Shown here: in pieces, positions 33,568-42,960 of the stretch | How positions within the stretch are numbered: the stretch's first letter is position 1 | Layout: the number at the start of each line of letters is the position of its first letter | Source: Alkalibacillus almallahensis | GTDB lineage: Bacteria > Bacillota > Bacilli > Bacillales > Alkalibacillaceae | DNA length: 64,000 bases | NCBI RefSeq assembly: GCF_011761495.1 | Contig: NZ_JAASRU010000014.1 | Span: forward strand, 1-64,000 | Direction of reading: 5' to 3' | Program-made: the position numbers and the translations under genes | The notes under the pieces: generated by a model | Told to the model about the DNA's origin: nothing | What the model saw: the letters and a program-made list of their open reading frames with translations, nothing else | Database searches by the model: none

Positions 33568-34542
33568 ATGTCTAATAAGGATTACAGAGTATTGCTTTAT
33601 TACAAGTATGTTCCGATTGAAGATCCGGAAACATTTCGTGATGAGCACTTACAATTCTGTTTTGACCTCGGATTAAAGGGTCGTATTTTAGTTGCTGAGG
33701 AAGGTTTGAATGGAACCGTCTCAGGAACGGTGGAACAAACGAATAAGTATATGGAAGCTTTACGTGCTGACCCACGTTTTGCAGATATTGAATTCAAAAT
33801 TGATGAAGCGGATGATCATGCATTTAAGAAGATGCATGTTCGTCATCGTGATGAAATCGTGAACTTAAGCTTGGATGAAGAAGAAGACGTATCACCGATG
33901 GAAGATACGGCTGAATTTCTTGATCCAAAAGAATTCCATGAAGAAATGCAACGTAATGATGCCATTATTCTAGACGCACGTAACGATTATGAGTATGATG
34001 TTGGTCATTTTCGTGGCGCCATACGCCCGAACATTCGCACATTCCGCGAACTACCTGATTGGATTAAGGAAAATAAAGACATGCTTGAAGGTAAACGTGT
34101 CTTAACGTATTGTACAGGTGGAATTCGTTGTGAGCGTTTTACAGGTTGGTTAAAAGACGAAGGTATAGATGATGTTGGTCAATTACATGGTGGCATCGTC
34201 ACATATGGTAAAGACCCTGAAGTTCAAGGAGATCTTTGGGACGGTCAATGTTATGTTTTTGATGAACGCATTACAGTACCGATTAATCAAGTTGAACACA
34301 ATGTCGTAGGTCGCGATTATTTCACAGGTGAGCCATGTGAACGTTATATAAACTGTGCGAACCCGGATTGTAACGAGCAGTTACTAGCTTCAGAAGAAAA
34401 TGAACATTTCTATATGAGAAGTTGTTCACCTGAATGCCGTGAGCACCCTCGCAATCGCTATATCGAGGAACACGGTTTATCTGAAGAAGAAGTTCAAACG
34501 AAGATAGCTAAGATTGAAGCTTCGAAAAAACAAGAAGTTTAA
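33568..34542 (+). CDS. trhO: tRNA uridine(34) hydroxylase TrhO (rhodanese-domain protein)
   Basis: The protein has 324 residues from ATG 33568 (AAGGTG 6 nt upstream). The N-terminal domain (about 1-100) has the YceA/TrhO motif [18 protein letters not shown]; a rhodanese domain (about 115-215) carries the active Cys182 in [12 protein letters not shown]; the C-terminus has Cys-rich metal-like motifs ([10 protein letters not shown] and [12 protein letters not shown]). TrhO makes 5-hydroxyuridine at the wobble position of tRNAs. The gene is monocistronic, downstream of repeat copy 3. Confidence 0.93.
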   Translation: MSNKDYRVLLYYKYVPIEDPETFRDEHLQFCFDLGLKGRILVAEEGLNGTVSGTVEQTNKYMEALRADPRFADIEFKIDEADDHAFKKMHVRHRDEIVNLSLDEEEDVSPMEDTAEFLDPKEFHEEMQRNDAIILDARNDYEYDVGHFRGAIRPNIRTFRELPDWIKENKDMLEGKRVLTYCTGGIRCERFTGWLKDEGIDDVGQLHGGIVTYGKDPEVQGDLWDGQCYVFDERITVPINQVEHNVVGRDYFTGEPCERYINCANPDCNEQLLASEENEHFYMRSCSPECREHPRNRYIEEHGLSEEEVQTKIAKIEASKKQEV

Positions 34543-34550
34543 TCTGGTTA

Positions 34551-34579
34551 TTGACTTAAGAATAAGTAAGTGGTAAGAT
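34551..34579 (+). promoter_or_regulatory. Promoter of the S-box methionine operon
   Basis: TTGACT (34551-34556), a 17-nt spacer and an extended TAAGAT (34574-34579, with TGG in front) lie just before the riboswitch. Confidence 0.65.
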
Positions 34580-34618
34580 GCATATAATCTAATTAACAAA
34601 ATTGTATAACAATTTAAA

Positions 34619-34730
34619 CTCTTATCAAGAGTGGCTGAGGGACTGGCCCGACGACGCCCGGCAACCTTCGAACAACGGTTTGAAAGGTGCTAATTCCTGC
34701 GAAGCAAGTGTTTGCTTTGGGAGATGAGAG
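34619..34730 (+). promoter_or_regulatory. SAM riboswitch (S-box)
   Basis: CTCTTATC...GATGAGAG closes helix P1. Inside are the hallmark CAAGAGTGGCTGAGGGACTG, GGCCCGACGACGCCCGGCAACC and GGTGCTAATTCC segments. With SAM bound the downstream terminator forms and metX-metY-hom are off. Confidence 0.96.
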
Positions 34731-34752
34731 AGACAAATGGATTCGTCTATTT

Positions 34753-34790
34753 ACACCTCTCTATCTTTCAAAGATAGGGAGGTTTTTTTA
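34753..34790 (+). terminator. S-box terminator
   Basis: CCTCTCTATCTTT pairs with AAAGATAGGGAGG (one mismatch) and is followed by TTTTTTTA. It lies between the aptamer and metX, the standard S-box layout. Confidence 0.9.
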
Positions 34791-34820
34791 TGGTTTTGAA
34801 AGCGAAAGGATGACAGCAAT

Positions 34821-35858
34821 ATGAACCGAGTCACTGATCGTGTAGTTATTCCGAACGTGACATTAGAGTCAGGGACGTTTCTTGAAGAAATTGAACTTGT
34901 TTATGAACGAGCTGGAACAAAAGGTGAACCAATCATCCTCGTGTGCCATGCTTTAACAGGCAATCATATCACAGTAGGTACAGAAGATGACCCTGGATGG
35001 TGGCGAGGGTTAATCCATGAAGGAGGTTATGTTGATCTCGATCAATATGAGGTGATCACTTTTAATACATTAGGTGGATGCCACGGTTCTACAGGGCCCT
35101 TATCGCTAAGTCCAGAAACAGGTCAGATATATGGTGCTGACTTTCCGAATTTAACGCTCCGTGACTTAGTCGAGATTCAATTTTTAGCTTTGAAGAAGTT
35201 AGGTGTTCATCAACTCCATACTGTGATGGGAAGTTCATTAGGAGGCATGCAAGTGCTTGAGTGGGCTGTGATGTATCCGTGGTTTATTAAATCGATTATT
35301 CCACTAGCAGTTACTCCTCAGTTCAGTGACTACGCAATCGCGTTTAATCATATTTCGGCTCAAGCGATCCGCCAAGATCCTAATTGGAAGCAGGGAAAAA
35401 TCCCGAAAGACGGACTTGGTTTAGCACGTTCGATTGGCATGATTACCTATCGTTCTGCGCCGTTATTCCAATCGCGGTTTAACCGAGAGCACGATGGAGA
35501 TCAATATCAAGTCGCGCATTATTTAAACTATCAGGCAGAAAAAATTGCTGAACGTTTTGATGCGAATAGTTACTTAGTTTTGTTAGAGGCGATGAACAGT
35601 CATGACCTTAGTCGAGGACGGGGGGATTTAGAACAAATATTTTTTGATTGGCAAGTCCCTGTATATGCATTCGGTTTTGAACATGACTTGTTATATCCGC
35701 CAGAAGATATTCGAAAGTTTATCCAAGATCTTCAAGCATTTGATAAGAAAGCCCATTATATACATGTTGATACAGCATTTGGTCATGATGGATTTTTAGT
35801 TGAATTTGATCATTGGGGACCAGAAGTTGAAAAGGTCCTTCAACAAATAGATAAATAA
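34821..35858 (+). CDS. metX: Homoserine O-acetyltransferase MetX
   Basis: A 345-residue alpha/beta-hydrolase-fold acyltransferase of methionine synthesis. The nucleophile is Ser139 in HTVMGSSLGGMQVLEWA; triad Asp and His are in GFEHDLLYPPED and TAFGHDGFL; FNTLGGCHGSTGP is the family oxyanion region. It converts homoserine to O-acetylhomoserine (or O-succinyl; not decidable here). It is preceded by the S-box and followed by metY with a 12-nt gap. Confidence 0.93.
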   Translation: MNRVTDRVVIPNVTLESGTFLEEIELVYERAGTKGEPIILVCHALTGNHITVGTEDDPGWWRGLIHEGGYVDLDQYEVITFNTLGGCHGSTGPLSLSPETGQIYGADFPNLTLRDLVEIQFLALKKLGVHQLHTVMGSSLGGMQVLEWAVMYPWFIKSIIPLAVTPQFSDYAIAFNHISAQAIRQDPNWKQGKIPKDGLGLARSIGMITYRSAPLFQSRFNREHDGDQYQVAHYLNYQAEKIAERFDANSYLVLLEAMNSHDLSRGRGDLEQIFFDWQVPVYAFGFEHDLLYPPEDIRKFIQDLQAFDKKAHYIHVDTAFGHDGFLVEFDHWGPEVEKVLQQIDK

Positions 35859-35870
35859 GGAGCGATTAAT

Positions 35871-37190
35871 ATGAGTAATCAAGAACAGTATCGAGTCGAA
35901 ACAATTGGAATTCACGGTGGTTTAGAAGCAGATCCAGCAACAGGAGCACGCGCATTACCGATCTATCAAACGAACTCTTATCAGTTCAATCATACAGAAC
36001 ACGCAGCAAATTTATTTTCTTTACAAGAAGAAGGCTTTATCTATTCACGTATTGGCAATCCGACAGTCGGAGCATTTGAAGATCGAGTGGCTCAGTTAGA
36101 AGGAGGCATTGGTGCTTTAGCTTTTTCCAGTGGTATGGCGTCGATTTCAGGTGCGATTTTTAATTTAGCTGAAGCGGGGGATGAGATTGTAGCAGCTTCT
36201 ACCTTATACGGAGGCACATATAACTTATTCTCAACGACACTGCCTAAACATGGCATTACGACACACTTTGTCGATCCGACTGAACCTGAGAATTTCCGCC
36301 AAGCAATTACGCCGAAAACAAAAGCGGTCTTTGCTGAGACGATTGGAAATCCTGGTTTGCACGTGTTGGATATAGAAAAGGTAGCAGAGATTGCGCATGA
36401 AGCAGGTGTACCATTAATCGTTGATAATACGTTCCCAACACCTTATTTACTTCGTCCAATCGATTATGGAGCAGACCTCGTCGTCCATTCTGCAACGAAA
36501 TGGTTAGGTGGCAATGGCACGACACTAGGTGGTGTGTTAGTTGATGCTGGTAAATTTGATTGGAATTCGCCGAAGTTCCCAGGCTTTACGGAACCTGATC
36601 CGAGTTACCACGGAATTGTGTATGCTGAAGCACTACCTGAGGCCGCATTTATTACGAAGGCGCGTGTTCAAGTGCTTCGTGATACTGGGGCGACATTAAG
36701 CCCGTATAATGCTTTCCAATTAGCGTTAGGGCTTGAAACATTACATGTGCGTATGAAAGAACATGTTGCGAATGCCCATCGCATTGTCGAATATTTAGAT
36801 CAACATCCAGCGATTGATTGGGTGCTATATCCAGAAAAAGATGACCATCCATCACAGTCATTAGCGGCTAAATATTTACCTAAAGGTGCTGGATCAATCG
36901 TGGTGTTTGGTATCAAAGGTGGAAAAGAAGCGGGTGCTTCTGTAATTGATAACGCTCAATTATGGTCGCATTTAGCTAATGTCGGTGATGCGAAAAGTTT
37001 AATTATTCATCCAGCAAGTACAACGCATCAACAGTTAAATGAAGAAGAACGCAAAGCATCTGGCGTAACCGAAGATTTAATTCGCTTATCTGTTGGCATC
37101 GAACATGTCGATGATTTAATTGCTGACTTAGAGCAAGCGATTGAAACAGCGACTGGCCAAACATCACAGGCAAGTGAGGTTCATTCATAA
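35871..37190 (+). CDS. metY: O-acetylhomoserine sulfhydrylase MetY (PLP enzyme)
   Basis: A 439-residue Cys/Met-metabolism PLP enzyme. The PLP Lys is Lys210 in [25 protein letters not shown] binds the phosphate and [11 protein letters not shown] holds the Asp that pairs with the pyridine N. The length fits O-acetylhomoserine aminocarboxypropyltransferase, which fixes sulfide into homocysteine. AAGGAG precedes the start. Together with MetX and Hom it makes homocysteine directly from homoserine. Confidence 0.94.
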   Translation: MSNQEQYRVETIGIHGGLEADPATGARALPIYQTNSYQFNHTEHAANLFSLQEEGFIYSRIGNPTVGAFEDRVAQLEGGIGALAFSSGMASISGAIFNLAEAGDEIVAASTLYGGTYNLFSTTLPKHGITTHFVDPTEPENFRQAITPKTKAVFAETIGNPGLHVLDIEKVAEIAHEAGVPLIVDNTFPTPYLLRPIDYGADLVVHSATKWLGGNGTTLGGVLVDAGKFDWNSPKFPGFTEPDPSYHGIVYAEALPEAAFITKARVQVLRDTGATLSPYNAFQLALGLETLHVRMKEHVANAHRIVEYLDQHPAIDWVLYPEKDDHPSQSLAAKYLPKGAGSIVVFGIKGGKEAGASVIDNAQLWSHLANVGDAKSLIIHPASTTHQQLNEEERKASGVTEDLIRLSVGIEHVDDLIADLEQAIETATGQTSQASEVHS

Positions 37191-37202
37191 AGGAGGCTTG
37201 TT

Positions 37203-38177
37203 ATGGAGCCGATTCGTGTTGCATTATTAGGTTTTGGGACAGTGGGTCAAGGTGTTTATGATCATATAGAAAAAGAACAACAATCATTAGCGCAAACGTT
37301 AAATCGCCCAGTTCAAGTAACGGCTGTTCTCGTCAATGATGAATCGAAACATCGTGACGTGGCGAACCATGTCTTACTCACGACCAATATAGATGATGTG
37401 CTAGCTCAACCGATTGATATCGTGGTTGAAGCAATCACAGGGGTTGAGTCAGCGTATCAATACGTCACAGAGGCCATTGAACAGGGATGTCACGTGGTGA
37501 CTGCCAATAAGGCTATGTATGCAGCAAAAGGCGGGCAGCTACAAGACCTAGCTGAAGAGCATAGGGTGAACGTAAAATACGATGCTGCTGTAGCTGGTGG
37601 CATTCCGATTATTGACACGCTAAACCAGATTCATCAACTTGAATCCGTTCATCGTATCGAAGCGATTTTAAATGGAACATCCAATTATATCTTAACCGCG
37701 GTTGCTAAAGAGGGATTAACCTTTCATGAAGCGTTAACTCAAGCGACAAAACTCGGTTATGCAGAAGCGGATGCAAGCCATGATATTGATGGATTTGACG
37801 CCTTGAATAAAGCCTATATATTAGCCGATTTACTTCGGAAAGATCATCAGGAGATCACAGTCATTCGTCGAAAAGGCCTTGATCAATTGCAATTAGATGA
37901 AGCTCTGAATAACCCAACTAATCAAGTATTAAAGCCAATTGTAACGATTGATGCTACATCAGAATCTGCGATTGAGGTTGTTGTTGAGCCGACGTGGGTT
38001 GATGAAAGCCATCCACTATCTTCGGTTGATGGCGTACAAAATGCGATTGTTATATCTAGTGATCGACTTGGATCTTTAAAATTAGAAGGAGCAGGAGCAG
38101 GTGAGAAACCAACTGCTCATGCGATTGTTCAGGATATTGTCAAAACGGTGAAAGAAGATAATCGTATCTTAGTCTAG
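37203..38177 (+). CDS. hom: Homoserine dehydrogenase, short form without ACT domain
   Basis: A 324-residue NAD(P)-dependent homoserine dehydrogenase. Its Rossmann motif is ALLGFGTVGQGVY, HVVTANKAMYA is the conserved loop, and LNGTSNYILTAVAKEGL and LGYAEADASHDIDGFDALNK hold the catalytic Lys/Asp/Glu region. Typical enzymes carry a C-terminal ACT domain for threonine feedback; this one ends before it, so it should be insensitive to threonine and dedicated to methionine under the S-box. It follows metY by 12 nt. Confidence 0.92.
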   Translation: MEPIRVALLGFGTVGQGVYDHIEKEQQSLAQTLNRPVQVTAVLVNDESKHRDVANHVLLTTNIDDVLAQPIDIVVEAITGVESAYQYVTEAIEQGCHVVTANKAMYAAKGGQLQDLAEEHRVNVKYDAAVAGGIPIIDTLNQIHQLESVHRIEAILNGTSNYILTAVAKEGLTFHEALTQATKLGYAEADASHDIDGFDALNKAYILADLLRKDHQEITVIRRKGLDQLQLDEALNNPTNQVLKPIVTIDATSESAIEVVVEPTWVDESHPLSSVDGVQNAIVISSDRLGSLKLEGAGAGEKPTAHAIVQDIVKTVKEDNRILV

Positions 38178-38266
38178 TTTTATACAGTATGGGAATTCGT
38201 CCGTTAGTACTCTATTCGTTATGTTAGAATGATGATAGATTATGACGTTTAGAAAGGACGAAATTT

Positions 38267-39400
38267 ATGCAATTGAGTAATCAACACCAAGAATTATCAC
38301 CTAGCTATGATCCGTGGGAAGCGTATATGGACGTTGACGAACACGGAGAACTCGTGCTCTCTAATATTGAATTCACGACAACGCATTTATGTAATATGCG
38401 TTGTCGTCATTGTGCGGTTGGCGATACGTTAATGACTCGTGACCCTGACCCACTGCCGATTGATGTACTTTTAAAACGATTAGATGAAGTGCCACATTTA
38501 CGAACTTTGAGTATTACGGGTGGCGAACCGATGTTATCGAAAAAGTCTGTGGAACAATACGTCGTCCCGTTATTACGTTATGCTCATGAACGTGGGGTTC
38601 GCACGCAAATTAATTCTAATTTAACACTGCCTTATGAACGTTACGAGGCTATTGTTCCTTATTTAGATGTCTTGCATATTTCGCATAATTGGGGCACCGT
38701 TGAAGAATTTGCGGAAACGGGATTTGCTTTAATGGAACGGAAACCCTCATTCGATAGTCGTGCTATGTTTTTCGATCGGTTAGTTGATAATAGTCAACGC
38801 CTTTCTGCAGAAGGTGTGATGGTTTCAGCTGAAACCATGTTAAATGGCCGAACGTACCCACATTTACAAGAAATTCATGAGCATGTCTTACAAATGGGGT
38901 GTGCCCGTCACGAGATTCATCCGATGTACCCAGTCGATTTCGCGAAAGATTTAGATACATTATCGCTCTATGAGATGAAACAGGGAATTCGTCATTTACT
39001 AGATATTCGTGATCAAGATGTCTGGATGCTTTTCGGGACACTGCCGTTTTATCCATGTAGCCAATCAAATGATGATTTAGAATTACTGCAACGTCTAGAT
39101 CAAGCGAAAAATGTCACAGTCCGTAATGATCCTGATGGGCGCTCACGATTAAATGTGAATATTTTTTCTGGTGAAGTGACGGTGACAGACTTTGGGGATG
39201 AGCCGAGTCTTGGTAACATTCAGCATACGCCATTAGTTGAAAGTTTCGACCGGTGGATGGCATCTAATCTAGCGCAGTCATTGAATTGCCACTGCCCAAT
39301 GGCGAAATGTTTAGGTCCGAATGTGTTAGTCAAAGACACGTATTATCCAAACGTTGATTTCCAGAAGCGACAGGCTAAAATTTCTCTACAAAATCGATAG
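38267..39400 (+). CDS. yfkAB: Radical SAM/CxCxxxxC protein YfkAB
   Basis: A 377-residue radical SAM protein, with the cluster motif CNMRCRHC (Cys42, 46, 49). TGGEPMLSKK and the C-terminal NCHCPMAKCLGPN (CxCxxxxC) identify the YfkAB family, which probably carries a second cluster. The substrate is unknown. AAAGGACG precedes the ATG. It sits 89 nt after hom without an obvious terminator, so read-through from the methionine operon is possible. Confidence 0.92.
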   Translation: MQLSNQHQELSPSYDPWEAYMDVDEHGELVLSNIEFTTTHLCNMRCRHCAVGDTLMTRDPDPLPIDVLLKRLDEVPHLRTLSITGGEPMLSKKSVEQYVVPLLRYAHERGVRTQINSNLTLPYERYEAIVPYLDVLHISHNWGTVEEFAETGFALMERKPSFDSRAMFFDRLVDNSQRLSAEGVMVSAETMLNGRTYPHLQEIHEHVLQMGCARHEIHPMYPVDFAKDLDTLSLYEMKQGIRHLLDIRDQDVWMLFGTLPFYPCSQSNDDLELLQRLDQAKNVTVRNDPDGRSRLNVNIFSGEVTVTDFGDEPSLGNIQHTPLVESFDRWMASNLAQSLNCHCPMAKCLGPNVLVKDTYYPNVDFQKRQAKISLQNR

Positions 39401-39409
39401 TTTTTGATG

Positions 39410-39445
39410 CAGGGCGGATGGTCATACCATTCGCTCTGTATTTTT
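39410..39445 (+). terminator. Terminator after yfkAB
   Basis: CAGGGCGGATGGT pairs with ACCATTCGCTCTG (mismatches in two positions), followed by TATTTTTG. Confidence 0.7.
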
Positions 39446-39483
39446 GACTCTGTTAGGTTTAGTGGAGATTTTCAAAAAATACA

Positions 39484-39724
39484 GCACTTAGTTGTTGAAT
39501 TGTGAGAAGCGAAGGTGGCGACTCCTGCAGGAACAGCACGCGTCTCGAGACCCCACAGGCCATGCTTTTCGGCCGAGGGATGCACCTGCGTCTTCTAGTA
39601 ACGCTTCGAAGTAGGCTTCCTCGGTGCAAGTTCCAAAGAAGTTGATTCGATGTAGTTGCCTGGCTCGAGCCGTGCCTGCGGAAAGCGTCTACCGAGAGCG
39701 GATCGCAATTCAACAACGGACTGT
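39484..39724 (+). repeat. Dispersed GC-rich palindrome, copy 4 (with 83-bp insertion)
   Basis: It begins GCACTTAGTTGTTGAATTGTG, ends GATCGCAATTCAACAACGG, and has the family core. About 83 bp at 39579-39661 are inserted between GGCCGAGG and GGCTCGAGCCGTGCC. The insertion begins TGCACC and has its complement GGTGCA 36 bp on. Confidence 0.9.
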
Positions 39725-39851
39725 ATCAAAGTTTTATCTTTTAACAAATAATCTAATTATTCCGATTATTTAAAATAGCATTGTGATTTCGATTTTAAAA
39801 CGGTATGATATCCCTTAATACTTATTAGTAGGAAAGGAGTCGACCAATCAA

Positions 39852-41000
39852 ATGAAACTCATATTAAAATTATTAACAGGTATTATTCTCGGTACGATTA
39901 TTGGATTAATAGGGATTGAATGGTTAACGCGTTCCCTTGTGACAGTCAGTGACCTATTCGGACAGTTTATTGAATTCATGATTCCGCTCATTATTCTATT
40001 TTTTATTGCTTCAGGAGTATCCCATTTAGGTCAGAATTCTGGAAAATTAGTTGGACTAACTTTAGGGACGGCTTACACCTCAACCATTTTAGCTGGTACA
40101 GCAGCTTTCTTCGTTGCGACGATTATTATGCCGTTCGTGGCACAAGAAGGTACTGCTCCAGAGGAAGGAAGTGCGCCTGAAAGTTTTCTTGATTTAACGA
40201 TTGATCCGTTAATGGGGGTTATCACCGCGCTAGTGTTAGCATTTACGTTTGGTATTGCTATGGCGAAGCTTAAAAGTGAGGCCTTAATTAAGGTTTTCGA
40301 TGAAGGTAAGGCGGTCGTTGAATTTGTGATTATGCGTGTAATTATTCCAATTTTACCGTTTTTCATCGCAGGTATATTTACAGAAATGGCTGCTGAAGGC
40401 ACAGTCTTTGATACATTATCTGTGTTTGGTGTTGTGCTAGTGGTTGCGATTGTCATGCATTGGATATGGTTATCCATTCAATATACGATTGCTGGTTTTT
40501 ACACGGGCCAAAATCCATTCAAGTTACTCAAGACCATGTTACCAGCCTACTTCACAGGACTTGGAACAATGAGTAGTGCTGCTACAATTCCAGTGACATT
40601 AAGGCAAGCAAAACAAAATAATGTGAAAGATGATGTGGCAGATTTTACAGTACCTTTGAGTGCAAATATTCATTTATCGGGAAGTATGATTACCATTGTA
40701 AGTTGTACAGTAGCCGTTATGACTGTCATGGACGGTTTTAGTTCACCTGGATTATTTGATATTTTACCAGTTATTGCAACACTCGGTGTGATTATGATTG
40801 CAGCACCTGGCGTTCCGGGTGGTGCAATCATGGCAGCAATCGGTATTCTAGGTTCGATGCTCGGTTTTACAGAATCGGCTATTGCCCTTATGATCGCATT
40901 GTATATGGCACAGGATAGCTTTGGTACAGCAACAAACGTCACAGGTGATGGCGCGATTGCATTGTTAGTCGATCAGTTCACAAGTAAGATGAAGAGTTAA
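39852..41000 (+). CDS. Second dicarboxylate/amino acid:cation symporter
   Basis: A 382-residue DAACS transporter: eight or so helices plus two re-entrant loops. The HP1 region reads GLGTMSSAATIPVTLRQA (with SS in place of the SSS of classical members), TM7 SANIHLSGSMITIV, and HP2 APGVPGGAIMAAIG; the substrate site is DSFGTATNVTGDGA. The differences from the first symporter at 25940 suggest another substrate, possibly threonine or serine (SstT-like) or alanine. AAAGGAGTC precedes the ATG. It ends at a bidirectional terminator facing ectC. Confidence 0.88.
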   Translation: MKLILKLLTGIILGTIIGLIGIEWLTRSLVTVSDLFGQFIEFMIPLIILFFIASGVSHLGQNSGKLVGLTLGTAYTSTILAGTAAFFVATIIMPFVAQEGTAPEEGSAPESFLDLTIDPLMGVITALVLAFTFGIAMAKLKSEALIKVFDEGKAVVEFVIMRVIIPILPFFIAGIFTEMAAEGTVFDTLSVFGVVLVVAIVMHWIWLSIQYTIAGFYTGQNPFKLLKTMLPAYFTGLGTMSSAATIPVTLRQAKQNNVKDDVADFTVPLSANIHLSGSMITIVSCTVAVMTVMDGFSSPGLFDILPVIATLGVIMIAAPGVPGGAIMAAIGILGSMLGFTESAIALMIALYMAQDSFGTATNVTGDGAIALLVDQFTSKMKS

Positions 41001-41002
41001 AA

Positions 41003-41048
41003 AAAGTGCTAGATTGCTGAAGCTTAGCAATCTAGCACTTTTAATTTT
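41003..41048. terminator. Bidirectional terminator between symporter and ectC
   Basis: AAAAGTGCTAGATTGCT pairs perfectly with AGCAATCTAGCACTTTT around 6 nt, with T-runs on both strands. Confidence 0.9.
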
Positions 41049-41051
41049 TTA

Positions 41052-41441
41052 TTAATCTTCATCAACCGGATAAACACCATTTTCGTCATGCACTTCTTTA
41101 CCTGAAAGTGGCGGGTTAAAGACGCAAACAACGCGCATATCTTCTTTGCCACCACGAAGTAAATGTTCATCATGCTCGTCTAGTGAATAAACGGTACCTG
41201 GTGTGATTTTGTATACTTTGTTATCTTTAAGTGTTTCAACCTCACCATCGCCTTCGATGCAGTAAACTGCTTCTAGATGGTTTTGATACCAAATATGTGT
41301 CTCTGTTCCGGCTTTAATCACCGTGTCATGTAGAGAAAAGCCCATACCATCTTGCTTTAATAGCAGGCGACGACTGTCCCAGTTTTCCCCTCTAACGTCA
41401 TTTTCTGTTCCGATAATGTCTTGTAATTTAACTGTTTTCAT
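41052..41441 (-). CDS. ectC: Ectoine synthase EctC, solitary, last gene of an ABC importer operon
   Basis: A 129-residue cupin that cyclises N-gamma-acetyl-diaminobutyrate to ectoine. All the residues I know as active in characterised EctC are here: Trp21, Arg25, Thr40, Tyr52, His55 and the iron ligands Glu57, Tyr85 and His93, in the motifs [20 protein letters not shown] and [11 protein letters not shown]. The length is normal, so it should be functional. No ectA, ectB or ask_ect is near. It follows the ABC ATPase gene by 28 nt with AGGAAGGGG before its ATG, so it is transcribed with the importer. The substrate may be imported. Confidence 0.93.
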   Translation of the reverse strand: MKTVKLQDIIGTENDVRGENWDSRRLLLKQDGMGFSLHDTVIKAGTETHIWYQNHLEAVYCIEGDGEVETLKDNKVYKITPGTVYSLDEHDEHLLRGGKEDMRVVCVFNPPLSGKEVHDENGVYPVDED

Positions 41442-41469
41442 AGTGTAAGAATCCCCTTCCTATATTTAT

Positions 41470-42192
41470 CTATAAAATTTTACTTAAAAACTCTTGTGTT
41501 CGTGGGTTTTGTGGTGATTCAAAGAGCTGTTGAGGTTTTCCTTCCTCCATCACAACCCCTTCATCCATAAACATCACGCGATCACCAACTTCGCGAGCGA
41601 AGCCCATTTCGTGTGTGACAACGACCATCGTCATCCCTTCACGAGCTAGGTCTTTCATAACTTCAAGAACATCGCCAACTAATTCTGGATCTAAGGCAGA
41701 AGTCGGCTCGTCGAATAACATGACTTTAGGTTCCATGGCTAATGCACGAGCGATTGCTGCCCGTTGTTTTTGTCCACCTGATAAACTATCAGGGTATTCA
41801 TTCGCCTTATCAGCAAGGCCTACCTTTTCAAGGAGTTGGGTACCTAATTCATTTGCTTGATTTGCATCTAGTTTTTTAACTTTAGTTGTTCCTAATGTCA
41901 CGTTTTCTAGAACTGTTTTATGAGGAAATAGGTTAAAATGTTGAAAAACCATTCCTACCTGAGCACGTAATTGATTGATATCTGTCCTAGGATCATTAAC
42001 CGTTTCTTTGTCTATGGTGACTTCACCTGATGTAATATCTTCTAATAGGTTGAGACAGCGTAAAAATGTACTTTTACCTGAACCCGACGGACCAATGACA
42101 CAAACAACTTCGCTCTCATCAACTTTTGCATCAATTCCTTTCAGCACTTCATTTTTACCGAAAGACTTGTGTAAATCCTTAACTGTAATCAT
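41470..42192 (-). CDS. Polar amino acid ABC transporter ATPase (GlnQ-like)
   Basis: A 240-residue ABC ATPase of the polar amino acid uptake (PAAT) family. Walker A is GPSGSGKST, the Q-loop [17 protein letters not shown] is typical of PAAT, the signature is [16 protein letters not shown], and Walker B is [13 protein letters not shown]. It starts one base from the stop of the permease gene and is followed after 28 nt by ectC. The ATPase family also includes the ectoine importer EhuA. Confidence 0.92.
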   Translation of the reverse strand: MITVKDLHKSFGKNEVLKGIDAKVDESEVVCVIGPSGSGKSTFLRCLNLLEDITSGEVTIDKETVNDPRTDINQLRAQVGMVFQHFNLFPHKTVLENVTLGTTKVKKLDANQANELGTQLLEKVGLADKANEYPDSLSGGQKQRAAIARALAMEPKVMLFDEPTSALDPELVGDVLEVMKDLAREGMTMVVVTHEMGFAREVGDRVMFMDEGVVMEEGKPQQLFESPQNPRTQEFLSKIL

Positions 42193-42855
42193 CTAGACAT
42201 CCAACTTCCTTTCGACACGACGTAAAATAAGTGATGTTGGAACCGTAATCATCAGATAGATTATACAAACCATCACGAGGGTTTCGAACACTTCAGCTGT
42301 TGCATTGTAGTATGTACGGCCTTGGTATAATAGTTCGTTTACTGCAATAACCGAAAATAAGGAAGTGTCTTTTAAGCTAATGATAAATTGATTCCCTAAT
42401 GGTGGAATCATCCGTTTAAAGGCTTGTGGCCAAATAATATAACGCATGGTCTGTTTTTCTGTTAAACCAATGGCTCGTCCCGCTTCAAACTGTCCACGGT
42501 CAATTGAATAGACAGCTCCACGAACAATTTCTGCTATGTATGCACCAGCATTTAAAGTGATGGCGATGATTGCAGCAGTTAAACCACTGATATTCACCCC
42601 AATTAAATCCTCAGAAATACCAAAATAGATAAAGAGGACTTGAGCAAGAATTGGAGTACCACGGACCACCTCAACAAATACAGTAGTAATACCATAAATG
42701 ATACGGCTCTTAGAAAGGCGCCCTAAGCCTGCTAATGCCCCTAAAATGAAACCAAAAATTAAACCGGTGATGGTAATGATTAATGTTAGTTTTAACCCTT
42801 CTATTAAGAAGGGAAGTGAGTTAATATAGGGTGAATCCATGATTGTATCGATCAT
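42193..42855 (-). CDS. Polar amino acid ABC transporter permease
   Basis: A 220-residue PAAT permease with about five helices. The EAA loop is seen as RGQFEAGRAIGLTEKQTMRYIIWPQA, and the N-terminal helix and VEVVRGTPILAQVLFIY are typical HisM/GlnP. A single permease gene is present, so it acts as a homodimer, unlike the two-permease EhuCD. It follows the binding protein gene after a 105-nt gap that carries a long hairpin. Confidence 0.9.
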   Translation of the reverse strand: MIDTIMDSPYINSLPFLIEGLKLTLIITITGLIFGFILGALAGLGRLSKSRIIYGITTVFVEVVRGTPILAQVLFIYFGISEDLIGVNISGLTAAIIAITLNAGAYIAEIVRGAVYSIDRGQFEAGRAIGLTEKQTMRYIIWPQAFKRMIPPLGNQFIISLKDTSLFSVIAVNELLYQGRTYYNATAEVFETLVMVCIIYLMITVPTSLILRRVERKLDV

Positions 42856-42903
42856 AAATGCATCGCTCCTTTATAGACTCATCCAGTTCAATAATAAGAA
42901 GAA

Positions 42904-42933
42904 AAGCGTAACAAGCATGACCTTGTTACGCTT
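42904..42933 (-). promoter_or_regulatory. Intra-operon hairpin after the binding-protein gene
   Basis: AAGCGTAACAAG and CTTGTTACGCTT form a perfect 12-bp stem around 6 nt. On the minus strand TTTTCTTCTT follows. It is likely a partial terminator or stabiliser that keeps binding-protein mRNA in excess of the downstream genes. Confidence 0.65.
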
Positions 42934-42960
42934 GATTGTGATTAGGTCTTAGTTGGATTT

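Noticed and set aside
37203-38177. Homoserine dehydrogenase truncated by a frameshift
   Set aside because: The catalytic domain is complete, ends in a normal stop, and no ACT domain is found in other frames downstream. A short form is more likely.
40073-40477. Long antisense open frames opposite membrane proteins (for example here and at 26800-27132)
   Set aside because: They are shadows caused by codon use of hydrophobic genes and lack ribosome sites and family motifs.
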